Of a stretch of DNA of 19,465 bases, positions 6,988 to 14,844 are shown piece after piece. The notes beneath the pieces were generated by a model. The model was given only the letters and a program-made list of their open reading frames with translations. It was not told the DNA's origin and ran no database searches. Position 1 is the stretch's first letter; the number at the start of each line of letters is the position of its first letter. Made by a program: the position numbers and the translations under genes. Origin of the DNA: an uncultured Oscillibacter sp. (lineage in GTDB: Bacteria > Bacillota > Clostridia > Oscillospirales > Oscillospiraceae); contig UQUC01000043.1 of NCBI GenBank assembly GCA_900544105.1, positions 1 to 19,465 of the forward strand. The letters run 5' to 3'.

Positions 6988-7737
6988 TTGCTGACGGCTC
7001 TGGCCATCCGTGGCAATGAGGAGCGGGTGGCCCGCCGTACCCAGCAGCAGGAGTTAGTCGCTCTGTTCGCAGCGGACGGCATGACACTGGATCCCGCCTT
7101 GATCCCCGCGGATACCACCGTCTCTGCCTACGCTTTGGCCCGGGATGAAACGGCGGAGCGGAAGGTCGCCGCCTTCCTCCTGGGAGAAAATCCGGAACGC
7201 ACCATCCAGGGCGGTGGCATTTATACCTACACCAGCCAACAGGGGGCCGCGGCCTTCCGGGATACCGGCAGTTTTGACGCCGCCGGTACTCTGTCCCAGG
7301 AAAATGCAGAAGCATTTTGTCGGGATTTCTGCAAAACCTTTTCTTATAATACCCCGGTTTTCACGCTGGATGAATCAGGCAGCGGCATCGCGACGGCTGT
7401 CCGCCTTTGGAACGGTACGCCGGTGTTCAATGCTGCCGTCACCTTCACCATCGATCAGGGCCGGGTCCTGTCCGCCAGCGGTGCTCTGCTGCCGGAGACC
7501 GGCGCGGAGACCTCCTCCGGGCAGAAGCCCCTCTCCGCCTTCGCCGCCCTGACCGCTTTCCAGCAGATGCGCCATGCCTCCAGCTCCGTGGTATCCTCCA
7601 TCACAGAGGTCAGCCTCTGCTACGAACTGCAAAGCACCACCGCCGCCCCCATGGCGCTGGTCCCCTCCTGGCGGATCGTCACGGATACGGCAACTTTTTA
7701 TGTAAACTGCATTTCCGGTACCGTCCGTCGGGCATAA
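6988..7737 (+). CDS. walI: YycI-like membrane-anchored regulator (start uncertain; true N-terminus probably upstream)
   Basis: Follows walH as YycI follows YycH in the classical operon. The first ordinary start codon in frame is TTG 6988, giving 249 residues, but the reading frame is open from 6922. Codons 6934-7005 encode YRLKNIIILILALLNAFLLT plus more hydrophobic residues, exactly the single anchor helix expected of YycI. With the TTG start most of this helix is lost. An AAGGAG at 6912-6917 sits ideally for initiation near 6925-6930, where the codons are GTT and ACG; no ATG, GTG or TTG exists there. The extracellular part has repeated two-strand units (GGGIYTYTSQQGAAAF, GTPVFNAAVTFTIDQGRVL) typical of YycI/PepSY-like folds. 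The family call is moderate to good; the start is open. Confidence 0.75.
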   Translation: MLTALAIRGNEERVARRTQQQELVALFAADGMTLDPALIPADTTVSAYALARDETAERKVAAFLLGENPERTIQGGGIYTYTSQQGAAAFRDTGSFDAAGTLSQENAEAFCRDFCKTFSYNTPVFTLDESGSGIATAVRLWNGTPVFNAAVTFTIDQGRVLSASGALLPETGAETSSGQKPLSAFAALTAFQQMRHASSSVVSSITEVSLCYELQSTTAAPMALVPSWRIVTDTATFYVNCISGTVRRA

Positions 7738-7771
7738 AATTGTTTGAATTTCATATTTTGTCAGGAATCGT

Positions 7772-7800
7772 TTGCTTTTTCAGGCAAAGTATGCTATACT
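7772..7800 (+). promoter_or_regulatory. Promoter upstream of murA
   Basis: TTGCTT (7772-7777), a 17-base spacer and TATACT (7795-7800). A start near 7807 would give a leader of about 125 bases. It lies in an AT-richer 190-base gap after walI and lets murA, walJ and rlmH be expressed independently of walRKHI. Confidence 0.75.
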
Positions 7801-7816
7801 GACGCCGATCATAATG

Positions 7817-7836
7817 AGTGGTACTGTCCACTTTTT
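7817..7836 (+). terminator. Small terminator-like hairpin in murA leader
   Basis: AGTGG (7817-7821), a six-base loop and CCACT (7828-7832), running into TTTT. It begins only about 10 bases after the predicted transcription start. The 5-bp stem is weak, so it could be an attenuator or just a 5' stem. It might also act as a leaky end for read-through from walI. Confidence 0.35.
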
Positions 7837-7930
7837 CCTCAGGGTGCATGAAGTGCCGGCCCGACGGACAAACTAATCCCGGCGCAAGGCTTTCTCCCCG
7901 CAAAAGAATACCTGAAACGAGGTCAGAACG

Positions 7931-9232
7931 TTGACAAAATACATCGTACACGGAGGTAAGCCTCTGTTCGGCGAGGTGGAGATCAGCGGCGCGAAAAACG
8001 CCGCCGTTGCCATCATTCCCGCCGCCATTCTGGTGGACGGCGTCTGCCGCATTGAAAACATCCCCCAGATTTCCGACGTTACCGCGATTTTAAAGATTTT
8101 GGAGCAGTTGGGTGCGTCCATCCGCTCCATCAACCGCCATACGGTAGAAATCGACAGCCGCCACATCCACACCACCCGGACCTCTTATGAACTTTCCCGG
8201 AAGCTGCGGGCTTCTTACTATCTCATTGGCGCTCTGCTGGGTCGTTTTGGCCGGGCAGAAGTTGCTATGCCCGGCGGCTGCAATTTCGGCGGCGTCCGCC
8301 CCATCGATCAGCACGTGAAGGGATTTTCCGCTCTGGGCGCCGGTGTTACCACTGAGGGCGGCTATATCAATGCCATCGTGGAGTCTGGCCGTCTCACCGG
8401 GGCCAGCATCTACCTGGACGTGGTATCCGTAGGCGCTACCATGAACATCATGATGGCCGCTGTTCTGGCCCATGGGGACACGGTGATTGAAAACTGCGCC
8501 AAGGAGCCTCACATTGTTGATCTGGCCAACTTCCTGAACTCCATGGGCGCCGACATCCGGGGCGCCGGTACGGATACGATCAAGATCCGGGGAGTGGAGC
8601 GGCTGTCCGGCGGCTCTTATGCCATCATTCCCGACCAGATCGAAGCCGGTACCTATATGGCTGCCGTGGCCGCCACTGGCGGTCAGATCCTGGTGAAAAA
8701 TATCATTCCTAAGCACATGGATTGCATCACCGCCAAGCTCCAGGAGTGTGGCGTAGAGGTAGAGGAACAGGATGATACCCTGTTGGTGCGCCGTACCGCC
8801 CGTCTGAAAAAGGCCAACGTCAAAACCCTGCCCTATCCCGGATTTCCTACGGATATGCAGCCCCAGATGACCACCGTCCTCACCCTGGCTCAGGGAACCA
8901 GTCTGGTGACCGAGGGTGTCTGGAGCAGCCGCTACCGCTATGTGGATGAACTCAAGCGCATGGGCGCCCGTATCCAGGTGGATGACAAGACCGCCGTGGT
9001 AGAGGGTGTGGAAAAGCTCACCGGCGCACCGATCCAGGCTTACGACCTGCGGGCCGGCGCTGCTCTGGTCATCGCCGCTCTGGCAGCGGAGGGTGAGAGC
9101 GAGATCTCCAATGTGCAGTATATCGAGCGGGGCTATGAGGATATTATCGGCAAACTCCGGGCTTTGGGCGCGGACATCCGCGCCGTGGAGGAGCCGGATG
9201 AGGATGCCCTTTCCACCGCGCAAATCAGCTGA
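7931..9232 (+). CDS. murA: UDP-N-acetylglucosamine 1-carboxyvinyltransferase
   Basis: MurA transfers enolpyruvate from PEP to UDP-GlcNAc, the first committed step of peptidoglycan synthesis, in the cytoplasm. The 433-residue length is normal. Key residues are visible: K22/N23 (SGAKNAA), R93, the catalytic Cys117 in PGGCNFGGVRPIDQH (the fosfomycin-sensitive Cys form, not the Asp variant), D308 in GFPTDMQPQ, and R400 (ERGYED). The start is TTG 7931 with GAGGT 7 bases before it; MTKYIVHGGKPLFGEV is a family-typical N-terminus. It lies inside the wal cluster between walI and walJ, with its own promoter and a hairpin terminator candidate after it. The acidic tail after GADIRAVEEPDEDAL is not conserved in the family. 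Confidence 0.97.
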   Translation: MTKYIVHGGKPLFGEVEISGAKNAAVAIIPAAILVDGVCRIENIPQISDVTAILKILEQLGASIRSINRHTVEIDSRHIHTTRTSYELSRKLRASYYLIGALLGRFGRAEVAMPGGCNFGGVRPIDQHVKGFSALGAGVTTEGGYINAIVESGRLTGASIYLDVVSVGATMNIMMAAVLAHGDTVIENCAKEPHIVDLANFLNSMGADIRGAGTDTIKIRGVERLSGGSYAIIPDQIEAGTYMAAVAATGGQILVKNIIPKHMDCITAKLQECGVEVEEQDDTLLVRRTARLKKANVKTLPYPGFPTDMQPQMTTVLTLAQGTSLVTEGVWSSRYRYVDELKRMGARIQVDDKTAVVEGVEKLTGAPIQAYDLRAGAALVIAALAAEGESEISNVQYIERGYEDIIGKLRALGADIRAVEEPDEDALSTAQIS

Positions 9233-9237
9233 ACTTC

Positions 9238-9293
9238 ACGTCCGTCAGGGAGTGTGCCGGCCTTGACCGGCCTGTTCCCCGGCGGACGTTTTT
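9238..9293 (+). terminator. Intrinsic-terminator-like hairpin between murA and walJ
   Basis: ACGTCCG (9238-9244) pairs with CGGACGT (9283-9289), and inside it GCCGG (9256-9260) pairs with CCGGC (9267-9271). The structure ends in TTTTT (9289-9293). It starts 5 bases after the murA stop. It probably ends part of the transcripts, with read-through supplying walJ-rlmH. No new promoter is visible before walJ. Confidence 0.65.
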
Positions 9294-9311
9294 CAAAAGT
9301 GAGGTATTTTC

Positions 9312-10106
9312 TTGACCACCGTACATACACTTGCCAGCGGCTCCTCCGGAAACGCCGCTGTACTCTCCTGCGGAGACACCCATCTGCTGATCGACGCCGG
9401 AATCTCCTGCCGTCGGATCACCGTGGCCCTGAAAGAACTGGGGTTGACCCCGGCAGACCTGACGGCTATTCTGATCACCCACACCCATTCTGACCATATC
9501 TCCGGGTTGAATACCCTCCTGAAAAAGACGGCCTGCCCGCTTCTTGCCACTCCCCGGACCTGCCGGGAACTTAGCTGCCGGGTGGATGGGATCGCCCCCC
9601 GGCTCATGGAACTGGAGGGCCCCATCACCTTGGGGGAGATCGATATGCAGCCCATCCCCACCTCCCATGACGCCCCCGGCTCCTGCGGCTGGCGGCTGGA
9701 TACAGAGAGCGGCAGTGTGGGTTTTCTCACCGACACCGGCTACGTCACCGACGAGGCGCTGGATCTGCTGCCCGGTGTGGATCTGGTCATTTTAGAGGCC
9801 AACCATGATGTAGAGGCCCTTTGCTCTGGCCCCTATCCCTATTACCTGAAGCAGCGCATTTTAGGTCTCCAGGGCCACCTATGCAACGAGGACGCCGCCC
9901 AGTTCGCCGTCACACTGGCGGAAAACGGCGCCAACGACATCGTTCTGGCCCACCTGAGCCGTGATAACAACACCCCTGCTATGGCGCTGAACGCCGTAGC
10001 CGCCGCGCTGGACGGTGCCGGACTGACTCCGGAACTGTCCGTAGCGCCCCGGGACACCGTCGGCCCGTGCCACATCGTCAGAAGGAGGGCCTTATGCAAA
10101 AGGTGA
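9312..10106 (+). CDS. walJ: WalJ/YycJ-type metallo-beta-lactamase-fold hydrolase
   Basis: A 264-residue MBL-fold protein. Metal ligands are THTHSDH (56-62), H119, D141 (FLTDTGY), and the later H165 (EANHD), H189 and H214 (LAHLSRDN). The opening LASGSSGNAAVLSCGDTHLL is characteristic of the YycJ branch. Family members are linked to a 5' exonuclease or DNA-maintenance role and to correct cell division, and the gene habitually follows walRKHI. The start is TTG 9312 with GAGGT six bases upstream. The C-terminal codons overlap the start of rlmH by 13 bases, so translation is coupled. No signal peptide is present; it should be cytoplasmic. Confidence 0.94.
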   Translation: MTTVHTLASGSSGNAAVLSCGDTHLLIDAGISCRRITVALKELGLTPADLTAILITHTHSDHISGLNTLLKKTACPLLATPRTCRELSCRVDGIAPRLMELEGPITLGEIDMQPIPTSHDAPGSCGWRLDTESGSVGFLTDTGYVTDEALDLLPGVDLVILEANHDVEALCSGPYPYYLKQRILGLQGHLCNEDAAQFAVTLAENGANDIVLAHLSRDNNTPAMALNAVAAALDGAGLTPELSVAPRDTVGPCHIVRRRALCKR

Positions 10107-10576
10107 CCATTCTCTGCACCGGCAAGCTGAAGGAAAAATTCTATCTGGACGCTGTTGCGGAATACGTCAAGCGGCTGAGCCGGTTCTGCAAATTGGAGAT
10201 CGTCGAGCTGCCGGAGGAACGGCTCCCGGAAGACCCCTCCCCCGCTCAAATCGAAGCGGCCCTCTCCAAGGAGGCCGATGCTGTCCGGGCCAAGCTGCCC
10301 AACGGCTGTCTGGTGATCGCCATGTGTGTGGAAGGGCGGGAACGGTCCAGCGAGGATCTGGCCCGCTATCTGGCTGACAGCGCTGCTCAAGGCGCCAGCC
10401 GCATCGTTTTTCTCATTGGCAGTTCCTTCGGGATGCACGAATCCTTGAAGCGGCAAGCCGCTCTGCGGCTGTCCATGTCCCCCATGACTTTCCCCCACCA
10501 CCTGCTGCGGGTGATGCTTTTAGAGCAGATCTACCGGGCCTACCAGATCAATGCCGGAAGCAGATACCATAAGTAA
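10094..10576 (+). CDS. rlmH: 23S rRNA (pseudouridine-1915-N3)-methyltransferase RlmH
   Basis: A 160-residue SPOUT-class methyltransferase, the exact family length. It uses S-adenosylmethionine to methylate pseudouridine 1915 in helix 69 of 23S rRNA. The C-terminal trefoil-knot signature is clear: FLIGSSFGMHESL (about 113-125), LSMSPMTFPHHLLRVMLLEQ (131-150), IYRAYQINAGSRYHK to the end. The frame is open upstream to 10067, but ATG 10094 is chosen because AGGAGG (10083-10088) sits just before it. It overlaps walJ by 13 bases. The same pair order (walJ ... rlmH) is found at the end of wal clusters in other Firmicutes. Confidence 0.96.
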   Translation: MQKVTILCTGKLKEKFYLDAVAEYVKRLSRFCKLEIVELPEERLPEDPSPAQIEAALSKEADAVRAKLPNGCLVIAMCVEGRERSSEDLARYLADSAAQGASRIVFLIGSSFGMHESLKRQAALRLSMSPMTFPHHLLRVMLLEQIYRAYQINAGSRYHK

Positions 10577-10631
10577 AATTTCAAGCGGACACACAGAACA
10601 CTGTTGATATGATATAAGGAGGTACTTGCAA

Positions 10632-12359
10632 ATGGATTTCATGCAGGAATACGAGAAGTGGCTCCACAGCCCCGCCCTCTCTCCGGAGGAACACGCCGAG
10701 CTGGAGTCTATTAAGGACGATCCCAAGGAGATCGAAAGCCGATTCTTTGGGCCGCTGGAGTTTGGCACTGCCGGTCTCCGGGGCACCATGTACACCGGTC
10801 TACATAACATGAACATTCATGTGATCCGCTGGGCCACCCAGGGCTTTGCTGACGTCATCGCCGCCGAGGGCGAGGAGGGCAAGCGCCGGGGCGTGGCTAT
10901 CTGCATGGACTGCCGCAATCACTCTATGGAGTTCGCCCGGGCTGCCGCCGAGGTCTGTGCCGCCAACGGCATCCACGTTCGCATTTTTGATTCCCTGCGC
11001 CCCACCCCGGAATTGAGCTTCGCCGTCCGGGAATACGGCTGTCAGGCAGGCATCAATGTCACCGCCAGCCACAATCCCAAGGAGTACAATGGCTACAAGG
11101 TCTACTGGTCCGACGGCGCGCAGCTCCCCCCCCACCACGCTGACGCCATCGCCAAGCGGTTGGAGGAGATCGACATTTTTGATGGCGTGAAGCGGATGGA
11201 CTTCGAGGAAGCCGTAAAAAACGGTCTCATTGAGACCATGGGGGACGAGACGGACCGGAAATTCATGGCCAATGTCACAGCCATGATCAATGACCGGGAG
11301 ACCGTCGCCAAGGTGTCGGACACCTTTAAGCTGGTCTACACGCCCTTCCACGGCTGCGGCTACAAGCTGGTGCCGGAGGCGCTGACCGCGCTGGGCATCA
11401 AGCACCTGATCCCCGTGCCGGAGCAGATGGTCATCGACGGCGATTTCCCCACGGTGGTCTCTCCCAACCCGGAAAACCCGGAGGGGTTCTATCTGGCCAT
11501 CGATCTGGCCAAAAAGAATGACGTGGACTTCATCCTGGGCACCGACCCGGACAGCGACCGCGTGGGCATCATGGTGCGGAACCACGAAGGCGAGTTCCAG
11601 CCCGTCACCGGCAACCAGACCGGCGTACTGCTGCTGGACTATCTGATTGGCGCTCTGAAGCGCTCCGGGAAGATGCCCGCCAACCCCGTGGCCCTCAAAA
11701 CCATCGTCACCACGGAGATGGCCCGGAAAGTTGCGGAAAGCAACGGCATAAAGTGCTTCGATACCTTCACCGGCTTCAAGTTCATGGCGGAAAAGAAGAA
11801 CGCCCTGGAGGAATCCGGCGAGGGCAAGGTCATCTTCTCCTATGAGGAGTCCTACGGCTATATGCTGGGCGATTACGTCCGGGATAAGGACGCCGTCACC
11901 GCCTCCATGCTGCTGACGGAGATGGCCGCGTGGTACGACGCCCAGGGCATGACCCTCTTTGACGCGCTGAATGCCCTGTATGAAAAGTACGGCTGGTACG
12001 CAGAAAAGACCCACAATCTGGTGATGCCCGGTCTGGACGGTCTCCGGGACATGGCTAAGCTGATGAAGGACCTCCGGGAAAATCCCCCGGCGGAGATCAG
12101 CGGTGTCAAGGTCATTGTCCGGAAGGATTATACCGACGGCAGCGTGATCGACTGCGCCACCGGCGCTAAGAGCCGCATGGAGCTGTCCGGCTCCAATGTT
12201 CTGCGGTATGAGCTGGCCGACGGCACCGTCATTCTGGTGCGTCCCTCCGGTACGGAGCCGAAGATCAAGGTCTACATTCTGACCCAGGGAGCCGATGCTG
12301 CCGCGTCCAACGCCAATCTGGAAAAGTACGGCCAGTGGGTCGCCGCTCTGAAGCCCTGA
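10632..12359 (+). CDS. Phosphoglucomutase/phosphomannomutase (alpha-D-phosphohexomutase)
   Basis: A 575-residue four-domain phosphohexomutase of the Firmicutes alpha-phosphoglucomutase type (PgcA-like). It interconverts hexose 1- and 6-phosphates through a phosphoserine. Landmarks: FGTAGLRG (44-51), the active-site serine S146 in TASHNPKEYNGYKVY, metal loop DPDSDR (305-310), sugar-binding EESYGY (405-410), and phosphate-binding RPSGTEPK (537-544). The product, glucose 1-phosphate, feeds UDP-glucose, glycolipid and wall polymer synthesis, which fits its place after the wal cluster; the exact hexose is an inference. ATG 10632 has AGGAGG nine bases upstream. A TTG at 10626 is too close to that site. 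It is 55 bases after rlmH with no terminator between, so read-through is possible. It ends at a strong terminator. Confidence 0.93.
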   Translation: MDFMQEYEKWLHSPALSPEEHAELESIKDDPKEIESRFFGPLEFGTAGLRGTMYTGLHNMNIHVIRWATQGFADVIAAEGEEGKRRGVAICMDCRNHSMEFARAAAEVCAANGIHVRIFDSLRPTPELSFAVREYGCQAGINVTASHNPKEYNGYKVYWSDGAQLPPHHADAIAKRLEEIDIFDGVKRMDFEEAVKNGLIETMGDETDRKFMANVTAMINDRETVAKVSDTFKLVYTPFHGCGYKLVPEALTALGIKHLIPVPEQMVIDGDFPTVVSPNPENPEGFYLAIDLAKKNDVDFILGTDPDSDRVGIMVRNHEGEFQPVTGNQTGVLLLDYLIGALKRSGKMPANPVALKTIVTTEMARKVAESNGIKCFDTFTGFKFMAEKKNALEESGEGKVIFSYEESYGYMLGDYVRDKDAVTASMLLTEMAAWYDAQGMTLFDALNALYEKYGWYAEKTHNLVMPGLDGLRDMAKLMKDLRENPPAEISGVKVIVRKDYTDGSVIDCATGAKSRMELSGSNVLRYELADGTVILVRPSGTEPKIKVYILTQGADAAASNANLEKYGQWVAALKP

Positions 12360-12383
12360 CCAATTACATAAGTCCAATCTGCT

Positions 12384-12417
12384 GTGCCCGGAAACTATGT
12401 TTCCGGGCACTTTTTTT
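12384..12417 (+). terminator. Intrinsic terminator after the phosphohexomutase gene
   Basis: An 11-bp perfect stem GTGCCCGGAAA (12384-12394) and TTTCCGGGCAC (12400-12410), with loop CTATG, then seven Ts. It ends the plus-strand cluster. Confidence 0.95.
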
Positions 12418-12534
12418 GCGGTTTCTAAGGTATTCTCCGCAATTCCGCAGGCCTTTCCAGATTTTTTGAAGCTGTATTTGTGTTTTCGCCGCAATTTGGT
12501 TCGGTGCTTAAAACGATCAGCTTTCCGCATATAG

Positions 12535-12564
12535 AAAAGCGTCCGCCGAACGACGGACGCTTTT
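12535..12564. terminator. Bidirectional terminator between convergent gene groups
   Basis: AAAAGCGTCCG (12535-12545) pairs with CGGACGCTTTT (12554-12564) around an 8-base loop. There are Ts on both exits, so it can stop transcription from either side. It sits 15 bases past the MMPL gene stop on the minus strand. The stretch 12418-12534 between the two terminators shows nothing recognisable. Confidence 0.9.
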
Positions 12565-12579
12565 GGGTGTTCTATAAAC

Positions 12580-14838
12580 TCAGACGTTGGCGGTCTCCCG
12601 TGTTTCGTCCGATTCAGCTTCCGGTCCTGCGGTAGACTTTGCCGAATCGACTGTCTCTGCAGGCTCGGTCTGCTCCGTTCCCTTTTCCGGCAGCGCCGCT
12701 TTTTCTTTGCGGGCAGGCAGCTTTTCAGAAGCTGCTTTCAAAGCCTTGGCGGTCCGGGACTCCTTCTTGGGGGCCGGCGTCCGCCAGTAGAGGGTGGTCT
12801 TGTTGAACACCGGCTCACAGACATACAGCACGGCAGGCATCACGAACAGGCAGATGCAGGCGGAGATCAGCGCGCCCCGGGCCAGCATGATGCAGATGGC
12901 ACCGATGAGGTCGATGGAGGACACGAAGGACACGCCCAGGGTGGCGCAGAACAGCACCAGAGCACTGGTGATGATGGAGGAATCCGCCGAATCCGCCGCG
13001 ATGCGGATAGCCTCCTTCCGGCTCTTGCCGCTTTGCAGCTCCTCCTGGAACCGAGAGGTCATCAAAATGGCGTAGTCCACCGTAGCGCCCAGCTGCACGC
13101 AGCTGATGATGGTAGGCGCGATGAAAGGCGTGGAAGCGCCGGAGAAGTAGGAGAAGCCCTGGTTCAGGAAGATCGCCAGCTCAATGGTGGCCACCAGCAC
13201 CGCCGGAACGGTGATGGACTTGAACGCCCACGCCACGATGATGAAAATACAGGCAATGGACAGGTAGTTTGCCACCACGAAGTCCACAGCGGTGGTGTCG
13301 ATCAGGTCCCGGTACATGGCGCCCTCGCCGGTGATCATGGCGTTTTCGTCGTACTGCTTCAAAATGGCGTTCATCTCATCCAGCTGTGTGGCCACCGCAT
13401 CGGTGGCCGGGGAATAGCTGGAGTTCACCATCATCAGCTGATAGCCCCCCTGCTTGAGCATATCCTTTACCTCATTTGGAATGAAGAAGTCAGGAATGCC
13501 GGTACCCAGCATCTTATGATAGGACACCACGGAGGTAACGCCCTTGACCTCCTCCATGCGGTTTTCGATGTCGCTCATCTCCGCCGGATTCAAATCGTCC
13601 CGCAGGACGATGAAGTGAGAGGTAGCCATATCGAAGTCGTTTTTCAGCTTTTCGTTGGAGACGATGGAGGGCAGGTCCCGGGGGAGGGACTCGTCCAGCT
13701 TATAGTAGATTCCGGCGTGGGACTGGGCGTAGTAGGCTGGGATGAACAGGAGCACAAAAATCACCATAATGGCCTTGTTATGCCGCAGGATGAAGCTGTT
13801 CACCTTGTCAAAGCTGGGCATCAGGCTTTTGTGCTTGTGCTTGGTGATCTGCTTGTCAAAGATCAGCACCAGGGAGGGCAGCACCAGAATAACGGTGGCC
13901 ACGCCCAGCACAACGCCCTTGGCCATGACGATGCCGATGTCCCGCCCCAGCGTCAGCCGCATGACGCACAGGGCCAGAAAGCCCGCCACGGTGGTCAGGC
14001 TGGAGGAGGACAGGGACCGGAAGGCCGCTACAACGGCCTGGGCCATGGCATCCCGCTTATCGTCGTAATTGGGCCGTTCCTCCTCATACCGGTGGTAGAG
14101 GAAGATGGAGTAGTCCATGGTGACGCCCAACTGCAAAACGGCGGCGATGGCCTTGGTGATGTACGAGATCTCCCCCAGGAATATGTTGCTGCCGAAATTA
14201 TAGATAACGGCAAAGCCGATGCTGGCCAGGAAGATAAAGGGCAGCACCGTGGATTCCAGCGTCACCATCATGGCAACCAGGGCCAGCAGCACCGCCAGAC
14301 CCACGAAGATGGGCAGCTCGCTGTCCATCAGGTCCCGGGTGTCCTTGATGACCACGGAGAAGCCCGCCAGGAAGCACTTTTCATTACAGGCCCGCCGGAC
14401 CTGCTCGATGGCCTCCATGGTCTCGTCCGAGGCGCCGGGGTGGCTGTACTGAATGATCATCATGGTAGCGTCCCCGGCGAAGAACATATCCCGGAAGTTG
14501 GCGGGGATCATGTCCGTGGGGATCTGGATGCCCATGAGATTGCTGATCCAGATGGCATTGGAAACACCGTCAATGGCCTTGATGTCATTGAGCAGGCTGT
14601 TGGTATAGCCTGCGGGCATATTCTCCACCACCAGCATGCTGGTGGCCGCCATTTTGAAAGGCTCCTCCAGCAGCTTTTCGCCCTGGGAGGATTCCAGGTC
14701 CTCCGGCAGGTAGGACAGAATGTCGTAGTTGATGCGGGTGGAAATATAGCCGATGGCGGCGGGAATCAGCATCAGTACCGCCATCATGGCCACCAGCTTC
14801 GGCTTGCGGGTCAACCATTTTGCGATTTTTTCCAGCAT
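12580..14838 (-). CDS. MMPL-family RND-superfamily membrane transporter
   Basis: A 752-residue membrane protein with the duplicated RND/MMPL plan. Each half has one TM helix (about 13-33 and 356-372), an extracellular loop domain (about 34-170 and 373-515), and a bundle of five TM helices (about 174-328 and 521-675). The proton-relay-like motifs LGVTMDY (237-243) and LGATVDY (583-589) are in TM4 and TM10, as in MmpL/SSD-type transporters. The last 65 residues are a charged, Lys/Glu/Ala-rich cytoplasmic tail. Such proteins export lipids, glycolipids or hydrophobic compounds using the proton gradient; the cargo here is unknown. It starts 6 bases after the coiled-coil protein's stop with AAAGGA inside that gene's end, so the two are translationally coupled. 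A shared terminator follows. Confidence 0.93.
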   Translation of the reverse strand: MLEKIAKWLTRKPKLVAMMAVLMLIPAAIGYISTRINYDILSYLPEDLESSQGEKLLEEPFKMAATSMLVVENMPAGYTNSLLNDIKAIDGVSNAIWISNLMGIQIPTDMIPANFRDMFFAGDATMMIIQYSHPGASDETMEAIEQVRRACNEKCFLAGFSVVIKDTRDLMDSELPIFVGLAVLLALVAMMVTLESTVLPFIFLASIGFAVIYNFGSNIFLGEISYITKAIAAVLQLGVTMDYSIFLYHRYEEERPNYDDKRDAMAQAVVAAFRSLSSSSLTTVAGFLALCVMRLTLGRDIGIVMAKGVVLGVATVILVLPSLVLIFDKQITKHKHKSLMPSFDKVNSFILRHNKAIMVIFVLLFIPAYYAQSHAGIYYKLDESLPRDLPSIVSNEKLKNDFDMATSHFIVLRDDLNPAEMSDIENRMEEVKGVTSVVSYHKMLGTGIPDFFIPNEVKDMLKQGGYQLMMVNSSYSPATDAVATQLDEMNAILKQYDENAMITGEGAMYRDLIDTTAVDFVVANYLSIACIFIIVAWAFKSITVPAVLVATIELAIFLNQGFSYFSGASTPFIAPTIISCVQLGATVDYAILMTSRFQEELQSGKSRKEAIRIAADSADSSIITSALVLFCATLGVSFVSSIDLIGAICIMLARGALISACICLFVMPAVLYVCEPVFNKTTLYWRTPAPKKESRTAKALKAASEKLPARKEKAALPEKGTEQTEPAETVDSAKSTAGPEAESDETRETANV

Positions 14839-14844
14839 GGCCGA

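Noticed and set aside
10605..10618. Extended -10 promoter (TGATATGAT) before the phosphohexomutase gene
   Set aside because: The predicted start of transcription would fall inside the ribosome binding site, and no -35 box is present.
10800..12530. 576-codon minus-strand open frame opposite the phosphohexomutase
   Set aside because: Shadow frame that also reads through a strong intrinsic terminator. The plus-strand gene has all family motifs.
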